Below, piece by piece: positions 8,491 through 15,855 of a stretch of DNA of 64,000 bases. The DNA is taken from positions 2,852,001 to 2,916,000 of the forward strand of contig NZ_CP107905.1 of assembly GCF_036014015.1 (NCBI RefSeq). The letters run 5' to 3'. The notes under the pieces are model-generated. The model was not told the origin of the DNA. It ran no database searches and saw only the letters and a list, made by a program, of their open reading frames with translations. A program made the position numbers and the translations under genes. Source of the DNA: Streptomyces sp. NBC_00457. Its GTDB lineage: Bacteria; Actinomycetota; Actinomycetes; Streptomycetales; Streptomycetaceae. Each line of letters starts with the position of its first letter. The stretch's first letter is position 1.

Positions 8491-9267
8491 TTAAACCTCC
8501 CCGGTCGTGCGCGCCGCACGGCGGGTCACGGCGTTGTCGGTGGCGCCGGTGATGGCGGAGATGATCTCCTCCTGCGAGGTCGTCTTGACCTCGAAGACGC
8601 CGTTGTTCTGACCCAGTCGCAGCACGGCGACCTTGTCGGCCACGGCCTTCACATCGGCCATGTTGTGGCTGATGAGGATGACCGCGTGGCCGCGCTCACG
8701 CAGCCGCTCCACCAGGTCGAGGACCTGGGCGGTCTGCTCGACACCGAGGGCCGCGGTGGGCTCGTCGAGAATGACCAGCTTGGGCTCGCCGAGCATGGAG
8801 CGGGCGATGGCCACGGTCTGGCGCTGACCGCCGGAGAGCGAGGCGATCGGGATACGGACACTGGGGATGCGGATGGAAAGCGTCTTCAGCAGCTCCTGCG
8901 AGCGGCGCTCCATCTCGACCTCGTCGAGGACGCCCCACTTCCTCAGCTCACGGCCGAGGAACAGGTTGCCGACGACGTCGATGTTGTCGCACAGCGCGAG
9001 GTCCTGGTAGACCGTCGCGATGCCCAGGGCCTGGGCGTCGTGCGGCCGGTTGATCGAAACGGCCTTGCCGTCCCATTCGATGACGCCCTCATCGATGGGG
9101 TGTACGCCGGCAATTGTCTTGACCAGCGTGGACTTTCCGGCGCCGTTGTCGCCGACGAGGGCGACCACCTCGCCGGAGTGGACCTCAAGCTCTACGTCGG
9201 TGAGCGCCTGAACGGCACCGAATCGCTTGGAGACCCCGCGCAACGCCAGCACGGGCGTAGCGGACAC
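8491..9267 (-). CDS. xylG: Sugar ABC transporter ATP-binding protein XylG (single ABC domain)
   Basis: About 258 aa with Walker A 'GDNGAGKSTLVK', Q-loop 'TVYQDLALCDNIDV', signature 'SLSGGQRQTVAIARS', Walker B 'KLVILDEPTAAL' and the switch His in 'ILISHNM'. E. coli XylG has two ABC domains (~500 aa); this has one, so it must act as a homodimer. GTG 9267 is preferred because GAAGGAG ends 9 nt upstream; an in-frame ATG at 9276 is possible but too near that site. The longer ATG reading to 9426 includes intergenic sequence. It is the middle gene of the operon. Confidence 0.87.
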   Translation of the reverse strand: MSATPVLALRGVSKRFGAVQALTDVELEVHSGEVVALVGDNGAGKSTLVKTIAGVHPIDEGVIEWDGKAVSINRPHDAQALGIATVYQDLALCDNIDVVGNLFLGRELRKWGVLDEVEMERRSQELLKTLSIRIPSVRIPIASLSGGQRQTVAIARSMLGEPKLVILDEPTAALGVEQTAQVLDLVERLRERGHAVILISHNMADVKAVADKVAVLRLGQNNGVFEVKTTSQEEIISAITGATDNAVTRRAARTTGEV

Positions 9268-9468
9268 GTGAACCATCTCCTTCGCCGCCTGACCCGGCGG
9301 GAGGTTGTGCAGAAAGATTTGGGGGATGTTCCGTCCGGCGCCCCGCAACGAGCTTGCGGGGCTGTGTGTATGCGGGGCGCCGGAGGAGCCTGGAGAGCGG
9401 CAGTCCCAGTACGGGAGTTCGGACAAGGATTCCCGAATTCCCGTACGTTCACAGGGACTTGTGGCTGT

Positions 9469-10578
9469 TTACTTCAGACCGATCTTGTCGCAGGCCGACT
9501 TGTACTTGGCCGTGCAGATCTCGTCGATCGTGTAGACGCCGTCCTTGATGACGGTGTCGTTGATGTTGTCCTGGGTCATCGAGGTGACCGGGACCAGAAC
9601 CGAGGGAACGTCCTTGGCGCTGCCGCTGTCGACCTTGTCCTTGGCGATGGAGTCCAGGGACTCGCCCTTGGCGAGCGCGACAGCCATCTCGGCGGCGGCG
9701 TTGGCCTCGGGGGCGTACGGCTTGTAGACGCTCATGAACTGGTCGCCGGTGACGATGCGCTGGACGGCGGCGAGTTCGGCGTCCTGGCCGGTGACCGGAG
9801 CGTCGATGCCGGCCGACTTCAGGGCGGTGATGATGCCGCCCGCCATGCCGTCGTTGGCGGAGTAGACACCGATGATCTTGTCCTTGCCGAGCGCCGAGAT
9901 CGCCGACTCCATGTTGGCGTTGGCGTTGTCCGGCGACCACTCCTTGGTGTCGTACTCCTTGCCGATGTTCACCTTGCCGTCGAGGACGGAGTGCGCGCCC
10001 TCCTTGAACTGGGCGGCGTTCGGGTCGGTGACGGAACCGTTCATCATGACGACCTGGCCGTCCTTGGCCTTGTCGCCCAGCGCCTTGAGCAGGGCCTCGC
10101 CCTGGGTCTTGCCGACCGAGACGTTGTCGAACGAGGTGTAGGCGCTGATCGGGCCCTCGGCGAGGCGGTCGTAGGCGACGACCTTGATGCCGGCGTCCAC
10201 GGCCTTCTGTACGGAGTTCTGGATGGCCTTGGCGTCCACGGCGTCCAGGATCAGCACGTCCACCTTGTTGGTGATCATCGTGTCGACCTGCTGGGCCTGG
10301 AGGTTGGCGTCCTGGCGGGCGTTGTTGTACTGGATCTCCGCCTTGTTGTTCGTCAGCTCCCCGATCTTCTTCTCGATCAAGGGGCGGTCGAACTTCTCGT
10401 ACCGCGCGGTCTTGTTCTCCGGAAGCAGGAGACCGACCTTGATGTTGTCACCCTTGGCGGCGGTACCAGCGGTCTCGCTGCCTCCGTCGGCTTCCTCAGC
10501 GCTGCCACAGGCGGCGAGGGAAACGGCCATCGCACCTGCGGCAATGGCAACGGCGGCACGACGCATACGCGTGTTCAC
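9469..10578 (-). CDS. xylF: Xylose-type sugar-binding lipoprotein XylF
   Basis: A 369-aa periplasmic-binding-protein-like lipoprotein: basic N-terminus 'MNTRMRRAAVAI', hydrophobic core and lipobox LAAC, so Cys24 or thereabouts is lipidated. The mature part has 'KVGLLLPENKTARYEKFD', 'NNARQDANLQAQQVDTMI' and 'PVTGQDAELAAVQRI', typical of XylF/ChvE-like proteins that bind D-xylose or related aldoses outside the membrane. It is first in the operon, 201 bp ahead of xylG, which allows differential expression. A Rok7B7-like box lies 75 bp upstream. Confidence 0.9.
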   Translation of the reverse strand: MNTRMRRAAVAIAAGAMAVSLAACGSAEEADGGSETAGTAAKGDNIKVGLLLPENKTARYEKFDRPLIEKKIGELTNNKAEIQYNNARQDANLQAQQVDTMITNKVDVLILDAVDAKAIQNSVQKAVDAGIKVVAYDRLAEGPISAYTSFDNVSVGKTQGEALLKALGDKAKDGQVVMMNGSVTDPNAAQFKEGAHSVLDGKVNIGKEYDTKEWSPDNANANMESAISALGKDKIIGVYSANDGMAGGIITALKSAGIDAPVTGQDAELAAVQRIVTGDQFMSVYKPYAPEANAAAEMAVALAKGESLDSIAKDKVDSGSAKDVPSVLVPVTSMTQDNINDTVIKDGVYTIDEICTAKYKSACDKIGLK

Positions 10579-10652
10579 TTCAGAAACCTCCCTGACGAGG
10601 CCGCGTCGTTGCGGCCGAGGTGGCTGGAAGTCAACTCGGCCACACGTGCGAC

Positions 10653-10665
10653 GTCAAGAAGTAAA
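10653..10665 (-). promoter_or_regulatory. Candidate Rok7B7 operator upstream of xylF
   Basis: On the minus strand the sequence is TTTACTTCTTGAC. It fits every position of the consensus I recall for the S. coelicolor ROK regulator Rok7B7 (TTKAMKHSTTSAV). The match to the base string is direct; the consensus is from memory. It overlaps a TTGACG that could be the -35 box of xylF, consistent with repression. Confidence 0.55.
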
Positions 10666-10699
10666 TCCTTAACGGGTTGGCAACGGTGCCATCCGTTCT

Positions 10700-11899
10700 C
10701 TAAGTGAAGACAGGGGCAGCGGCCGTCAACGACCCGTCCAAAAGGGTCGAATCACCCATCTCACTGAGCGCCAGCGCAAGGGCCCCGAGGACCTCCGCGC
10801 GGCCGCCAAGTGCCCCTGGCAACACCGAGAGCTGACGTGCGGCACTCGGGATCGCGTACCGGCCGACCGACTCCCTGATGGGCCCGAGCACCAGCTCACC
10901 GGCCTCGGCGAGATCACCGCCGAGGACCACTCGGCTCGGGTTGAGCAAATTGCAGAGATTGGCGACTCCACTGCCGATGTGACGGCCGACGTCGGCGATC
11001 ACCCGACGGCAGCCAGGGTCTCCGTCCCGCGCCAGCCGTACGACGCCTTCCATGGTCAGATCGGTGCCGTGGCTGGACTGGAGGAGCGGGAGCACATAGC
11101 GCGCGGCCGTGAAGGTCTCCAGGCAGCCCCGGTTGCCGCAGCGGCAGACGGGACCGGACTCATCAAGAGTAATATGCCCGATTTCTCCCGCTGTGCCACC
11201 CGGGCCGCGGTAGATCTTGCCGTTGATGACCAGACCGGCGCCGACACCACTGGCGACCTTGATGTACGCCAGGTCCCTCGCACCCCGGCCGCTGCCCCAG
11301 ACCATCTCGCCGAGGGCGGCCAGGTTGGCGTCGTTGTCGACATGGACGGGCACGCCGAGCCGCCCCCGCAGCTCCTCGGCGGGCTTGGTGCCGGTCCAGC
11401 CCGGCAGGATCGCGGTGGAGCCCAGGGTGCCCGACTCGACGTCGATCGGTCCCGGCACGCCCAGGCCCACGCCCGCGACCTTGGAACTGTCCACTCCGGT
11501 CGCCGCGATCAGCCGGTTGACCAGCTCTTCCGCCCGGTCGAAGCTCTGCGTGGCGGAGGCGTCCACATCGAGCGGCTCGGCCTCCTCGGCCAGCACCTGA
11601 TGGGCGAGATTCCCGACCGCGACGCGCAAATGCGTATGCCCGAAGTCCACCCCGATCACGATCCCGGCGTCCCCGCTCAGGGAGACGCTGCGGGCCCTGC
11701 GGCCGCCCGCCGAAGTGGGTGTGACCTCGACCGTTCCGCCGTCCTTGAGCTCCCGGACGATGTTGGAGACCGTCGCCGCGGACAGTCCGGTCGTCCTCGC
11801 GATCTCCGCCTGCGTGAGCGAGCCCGCCAGCCGTACGGCCCGGACGACCCGCTCCAGGTTGGCTCGGTGCAGCGACGACTGCGACCCCGGAGTCTCCAC
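10700..11899 (-). CDS. rok7B7: ROK-family transcriptional regulator Rok7B7
   Basis: A 399-aa repressor: N-terminal winged HTH 'SLTQAEIARTTGLSAATVSNIV' (about residues 28-49), then a ROK sugar-kinase-like domain with 'GVDFGHTHLRVAVGN' and the zinc motif 'CRCGNRGCLE' (CxCGxxGCxE). Position between xylF and ngcG is that of S. coelicolor rok7B7, which is reported to control xylFGH, carbon catabolite repression and antibiotic production. GTG 11899 was chosen for its upstream AGGAGG at 5-nt spacing; an upstream TTG at 11950 would add 17 residues. It is transcribed in the same direction as the xyl operon. Confidence 0.88.
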   Translation of the reverse strand: METPGSQSSLHRANLERVVRAVRLAGSLTQAEIARTTGLSAATVSNIVRELKDGGTVEVTPTSAGGRRARSVSLSGDAGIVIGVDFGHTHLRVAVGNLAHQVLAEEAEPLDVDASATQSFDRAEELVNRLIAATGVDSSKVAGVGLGVPGPIDVESGTLGSTAILPGWTGTKPAEELRGRLGVPVHVDNDANLAALGEMVWGSGRGARDLAYIKVASGVGAGLVINGKIYRGPGGTAGEIGHITLDESGPVCRCGNRGCLETFTAARYVLPLLQSSHGTDLTMEGVVRLARDGDPGCRRVIADVGRHIGSGVANLCNLLNPSRVVLGGDLAEAGELVLGPIRESVGRYAIPSAARQLSVLPGALGGRAEVLGALALALSEMGDSTLLDGSLTAAAPVFT

Positions 11900-12030
11900 G
11901 ACGACCTCCTGCGCGCGGGACCGCTTCAATGAGGCCCCGTCTATGTCCAACTAGTGAACTCTAAGCTGAGCTGTTCGGGTCGCCTCCCGTCAAGAGGTTG
12001 AACCGGATCGGGGCGCTCGCGCATGCCTGT

Positions 12031-12060
12031 GCGCGCCGCCCCGACGCGGGAGCGGCGCGC
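12031..12060. terminator. Stem-loop after ngcG
   Basis: GCGCGCCGC (12031-12039) pairs perfectly with GCGGCGCGC (12052-12060) over a 12-nt loop, just beyond the ngcG stop at 12081 on the minus strand. It probably ends the ngcEFG transcript and insulates rok7B7. The rest of 11900-12080 should hold the rok7B7 promoter, which I cannot resolve. Confidence 0.6.
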
Positions 12061-12080
12061 GGCCGGACCGTCGCGGAGTG

Positions 12081-13016
12081 TTACTTCAGGGTCGCCGAAG
12101 TCAGACCCGCCTGCACCTGACGCTGGAAGGACAGATACACGACCAGCATCGGGATCATCGCGATCGTCACGCCCGCGAACAGCACGGGGAGGTCGGAGGC
12201 GTACCCCTGCTGCTGTTGCAGCTGGATGAGGCCTTGAGTGAGGACATAGCGCTCGGGGTCGTCACCGCTTTGCGGCTGCATCAGGACCGTCGGCAGGATG
12301 AACTGGTTCCACTGCCCGAGCGTATTGAAGATGCCGACGCTGAGCAGGCCCGGCTTCGCCATCGGCAGCATCACCTGGAAGAAGGTCCGGGTGTGCGAGG
12401 CCCCGTCCAGGACGGCCGCCTCGAAGACCGCTGTCGGCAGGGTCCGGAAGAAGGCGTGCATGAAGAACACCGTGAACGGCATCGAGTAGGCGACATAGAC
12501 CAGGATCAGCCCCTGATACGTGTTCAGCATGTCCAGCCGCTTGACCATGAAGAACAGCGGGACCAGCGCCAGGAACACGGGGAACATCGCGCCCGCGACG
12601 AAGAAGTAGTACAGGAAGCGGTTCCCCCAGAACTGGTAGCGGGCCAGCACGTACGCCGCCATCGAGCCGAACAGCATCGTCAGCGGCACCGAGAACACCA
12701 GCACGATGACCGTGTTGACGAAGTAGTCGCCGATGCCCTTGTCCCAGGCGCGGGAGAAGACGTCGAACGACCAGTTCTCCGGCCAGCCGAACGCCGAACC
12801 GCCGATCTGTGCGTCGGTCCTGAAGGAACTCAACATCAGCCACAGCAGCGGCAGCACGATCAGCAGCGCCCACAGGGCGAGGAAGCCGTGCGAGAAGACG
12901 TTCAGTACGACGCCTTCGCTCCGCTCGTCCCCCGGGCGGGCCGGGGCCTTGCCGACCGGGGGCTGGGCCGGGACGGAACCGCCTGTGGCGGCGGTCTCCT
13001 TGAGGGGTGCGCTCAT
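12081..13016 (-). CDS. ngcG: Chitobiose-type ABC permease NgcG
   Basis: A 311-aa CUT1 (MalG-like) inner-membrane permease. A Pro-rich 35-residue N-terminus precedes six spans. The EAA loop 'EAAVLDGASHTRTFFQVMLP' contacts the ATPase. No ATPase gene is present in the operon, as is usual for Streptomyces CUT1 systems that share MsiK. It follows ngcF by 15 bp. The assignment to the NgcEFG N,N'-diacetylchitobiose/GlcNAc importer rests on family and gene order; other oligosaccharides are possible. Confidence 0.82.
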   Translation of the reverse strand: MSAPLKETAATGGSVPAQPPVGKAPARPGDERSEGVVLNVFSHGFLALWALLIVLPLLWLMLSSFRTDAQIGGSAFGWPENWSFDVFSRAWDKGIGDYFVNTVIVLVFSVPLTMLFGSMAAYVLARYQFWGNRFLYYFFVAGAMFPVFLALVPLFFMVKRLDMLNTYQGLILVYVAYSMPFTVFFMHAFFRTLPTAVFEAAVLDGASHTRTFFQVMLPMAKPGLLSVGIFNTLGQWNQFILPTVLMQPQSGDDPERYVLTQGLIQLQQQQGYASDLPVLFAGVTIAMIPMLVVYLSFQRQVQAGLTSATLK

Positions 13017-13031
13017 CGTCGTCTCTCCGGC

Positions 13032-13961
13032 TCAGAACTCGATGCGGTCGCGGCGGGTGGCGCGCAGCATGACGGCGGACACGATCAGGGTGAGGACCAG
13101 CATGACGACGCCCATCGCACAGGCGTAGCCGCTCTTGCCGTACAGCAGGAAGTTCCGCATCATCACGGTCGCCATGACCTCGCTGTGGTGGTCGGGGCCA
13201 CCGCCGTAGTCACCGGACGTCATGGTGGCGACGAGGATGAACATGTCCATCGCCGCGATGCCGAGATAGACCCACGCGGTCTGCACGGAGTCCCACAGCA
13301 GCGGCAGCGTGATGCGGAAGAAGGACTGGGCGCGGCCGGCGCCGTCGATGAGCGCGGCCTCGTAGATGTCCCTGGGGATGGACTGCATGGCGGCGGAGAA
13401 CAGCACCAGATAGAAGCCGACGCCGTGCCAGACGACGACCGCGATCAGCGCCCACAGCACGAAATTCGGCTCGTTCAGCCACTCGACGGGGCTGTCGGCG
13501 TCGACGAGCCCCAGTTTGATCAGGAAGCCGTTGAGCATGCCGCCGCCGTCGCTGCGGTACACGGCGCCGAAAAGCACGGCGAGGATCGCGAGTGACAGCA
13601 CTTGCGGGAAGAAGTAGACGACTCTGTAGAACTTGGAGCCGGCGACTCCCGAGACACCGCCGGACCGGCTGCGCCCGCCCGCGTTCAGCATGAAGGCGAA
13701 GAACAGGGCGAGCAGAATGGTGATCACCGGGATGAACACCAGGAACAGGACGTTGTGCCAGATGGCCCCCATGAAGATGTCGTCTTGGAACAGCGCTTTG
13801 TAGTTGTCCAGTCCGACGAAACTGAAGGTCTGCGACTGACCCTTCCAGTCGGTCAGCGAATAGCCGAACGTCTGGATGTACGGCCAGATGACGAAGATCA
13901 GATAGAGCGCCACGGGAACGAAGAGAAACCCCGCGACGAACCGGTACTGCCCTTTGCGCAT
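13032..13961 (-). CDS. ngcF: Chitobiose-type ABC permease NgcF
   Basis: A 309-aa CUT1 (MalF-like) permease with six spans; the first is 'FVAGFLFVPVALYLIFVIW'. The EAA loop reads 'EAALIDGAGRAQSFFRITLP'. ATG 13961 starts 'MRKGQYRF', directly before the first helix; a longer reading to 14333 runs antisense through ngcE and is rejected. It lies 71 bp after ngcE and 15 bp before ngcG in one operon and forms the membrane channel with NgcG. Confidence 0.83.
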   Translation of the reverse strand: MRKGQYRFVAGFLFVPVALYLIFVIWPYIQTFGYSLTDWKGQSQTFSFVGLDNYKALFQDDIFMGAIWHNVLFLVFIPVITILLALFFAFMLNAGGRSRSGGVSGVAGSKFYRVVYFFPQVLSLAILAVLFGAVYRSDGGGMLNGFLIKLGLVDADSPVEWLNEPNFVLWALIAVVVWHGVGFYLVLFSAAMQSIPRDIYEAALIDGAGRAQSFFRITLPLLWDSVQTAWVYLGIAAMDMFILVATMTSGDYGGGPDHHSEVMATVMMRNFLLYGKSGYACAMGVVMLVLTLIVSAVMLRATRRDRIEF

Positions 13962-14032
13962 GGCGTTCCTGCCCCTGGTGTCCGTCCCGGGCCGGGACAT
14001 TCCCGGCCCGGAATCCGGTCGGTCGAGCGAGA

Positions 14033-15505
14033 TCAGTCGCGGCGGTTCTTCTTGGACTCCGGGTCCTTGGCCTGCTTGTCGATCGCCGCCTGGCACCGCT
14101 TGAGCCATTCCGCGGGCTGAATGCGCTTGGCCATCAGCTCGTTGGACGCGTTCTCGAGGGCGGTGCCCATCTCGCTGTACCACTCGGTGTACAGGTAGCG
14201 GAAGGTGTTGTCCCCGGCCGCGTCGGACGCCTCCACCGTGGACTGCGTGCCCGGACGCAGCTGGACGCCCGTGTCGACGCCGTCCTTCAGGATGGTCAGC
14301 GAGTTCGCCTCCTTGGCGAACAGCGTCGACCACTCCTTGGACAGCATCATCCGCATGAACTCCTTGGCGCCGGCGAGGTTCTTGGCCTTGGACGGGATGA
14401 TGAAGGGTTCACCGGAGCCGGCCCGGATCGCCTCGAAGGGCAGCGCGCTGTCCGGCAGCAGCGGCATCGGCATGAACTGCATGTCGAAGTCGTCCGGAGT
14501 CTGCTTGAGCTGCTCGTTCTCCAGCCAGGAACCGCTGGTGATGAACACGGCCTTGTACTGGTTCCAGCGGGTCTGGGACTCGGTGTGGGTCAGGCCGTTC
14601 GTACCGGGCATCAAGTAGCCCTTCTCGACGACCTCGTAGATCGCCTCGACGGCCGCCTTCGCGACGTCGGAGCCGACGAACGCCTTGGGGTCGAGGTTGT
14701 CGATCGCCTTCATGGCGTCCAGACCGCCCGTCTTGGCGATCAGGTCCATGATGGCGACGTTGATGTAGTACGGGTACTTGCCCTGGTGCGCGAGGCCGCC
14801 GATGCCCTGGGACTTGGCGTCCTTGCAGATGGCGAGGAAGTCGTCCCAGGTCTTGGGCACCTCCCAGCCCTTCTCCTTGAAGAGCTTGCCGGAGTACCAC
14901 AGGCCCCACACCGTGTAGATGTAGTTGAGGGCGACGATCTTGCCGCCCTGCAGACCCGCGTCGATCGTGCCGGGGATGAGGGTGTCGCGGACCTTCTTGC
15001 CGGGGTCGTCGATCGACGGGGCGTCCAGGACCTCGGCGAGATCGAGGAGCTGGCCGTTCTTGTACAGGACGTCGATCGGGATCTGCTGGGCGCCCGAATC
15101 GTCCACGATGTCCGGCGGGTTGCCCCCGTTGAAGCGGGGCTGGAGCTTGCCGGTGATCTCCTGGGTGCCGGTGTGCGTGGAGGTGACGCCCCACTTCTTC
15201 TTGAAGCTCGCCTCCCAGGCCTTGGCGTAGTCGTCGCCGTAACCACCCTTGAAGATGACGACGTCGAGCTTCGAGCCCTCCTTCACCCCGAAGGGGTTCT
15301 CCTTGGACGTCTTGCCCTGGGTGTCGTTGTCGGAGTCGTCGCCTCCGCCGCCGCTCGCGCAGGCGGAGAGGAAACTCATGGTGGGAACGGAGATCAGACC
15401 GAGCGCGGCGGACCGCTTGATCAGATCACGACGGTCCACGCCTGCGGAACCGGTGTTCGCGGTGTTCGCCGTCTTGTCGGTGTTCTCGGCGGAAGTGGAT
15501 CCCAT
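14033..15505 (-). CDS. ngcE: Chitobiose-type solute-binding lipoprotein NgcE
   Basis: A 490-aa extracellular family-1 binding protein. The N-terminus has a twin-arginine motif 'RRDLIKRSA' and a lipobox LSAC, so it is probably exported folded by Tat and lipidated. The mature part has 'LDVVIFKGGYGDDYAKAWE' and 'GKLQPRFNGGNPPDIVDDSG', typical of large sugar-binding proteins. The ATG at 15505 follows a GAGAAGGCGAGGAC purine stretch. It is the first gene of ngcEFG. A dre-like site about 108 bp upstream fits DasR control of chitin-derived sugar uptake. The S. coelicolor NgcE is known to bind chitobiose. Confidence 0.85.
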   Translation of the reverse strand: MGSTSAENTDKTANTANTGSAGVDRRDLIKRSAALGLISVPTMSFLSACASGGGGDDSDNDTQGKTSKENPFGVKEGSKLDVVIFKGGYGDDYAKAWEASFKKKWGVTSTHTGTQEITGKLQPRFNGGNPPDIVDDSGAQQIPIDVLYKNGQLLDLAEVLDAPSIDDPGKKVRDTLIPGTIDAGLQGGKIVALNYIYTVWGLWYSGKLFKEKGWEVPKTWDDFLAICKDAKSQGIGGLAHQGKYPYYINVAIMDLIAKTGGLDAMKAIDNLDPKAFVGSDVAKAAVEAIYEVVEKGYLMPGTNGLTHTESQTRWNQYKAVFITSGSWLENEQLKQTPDDFDMQFMPMPLLPDSALPFEAIRAGSGEPFIIPSKAKNLAGAKEFMRMMLSKEWSTLFAKEANSLTILKDGVDTGVQLRPGTQSTVEASDAAGDNTFRYLYTEWYSEMGTALENASNELMAKRIQPAEWLKRCQAAIDKQAKDPESKKNRRD

Positions 15506-15612
15506 GCTAAGTCCTCGCCTTCTCCAGGACTCAGGCGGTGAACCGGATCCTCCCGGCACCGCGGTCAGGTCAAGCAGGGTGGTGCAGGACGTTCGGATCG
15601 AGTGAATTGCCG

Positions 15613-15628
15613 ACAGGTATAGTCCACT
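15613..15628. promoter_or_regulatory. dre-like DasR site
   Basis: ACAGGTATAGTCCACT matches 13 of 16 positions of the dre consensus ACTGGTCTAGACCACT used by the GlcNAc-responsive GntR regulator DasR. It lies between the divergent ngcE and GH92 genes, nearer ngcE. The match is seen directly; DasR binding is inferred. Confidence 0.6.
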
Positions 15629-15818
15629 TCCCGCCAACGGAGCAAGATCGAATGCAAGGTTGGCTGTTGGTCTTTTCCGAGTTGAGACCTCGCGGAAATA
15701 TGAGCGGCCTGCGCCCTCCTTGCCGGATAAATCCTCGGGATTGCCCCCGAATGCCCCACCCAACACCCTTGACAGGCTTGGCCACTTGCACCACTACTGG
15801 TCCTTGCACACCGAGATT

Positions 15819-15830
15819 GACAACGTTGTC
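15819..15830. promoter_or_regulatory. 12-bp perfect palindrome, probable LacI-family operator
   Basis: GACAACGTTGTC, in the context TTGACAACGTTGTCCA, has a central ACGT-type core typical of LacI/GalR operators. It lies 26 bp upstream of the GH92 start, so a bound repressor would block transcription. A TTGACA at 15769-15774 may be the -35 box. No LacI gene is present in the window. The rest of 15506-15855 shows nothing else clear. Confidence 0.55.
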
Positions 15831-15855
15831 CAGGGTGCAGGGAGGGTGCTTGCTC

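Noticed and set aside
11930..11960. Rok7B7 box upstream of its own gene (TTCACTAGTTGGA)
   Set aside because: Two invariant positions of the recalled consensus mismatch; too weak to call.
15793..15808. Second dre site around ACTGGTCC
   Set aside because: Only one half-site matches; the right half has no similarity to the consensus.
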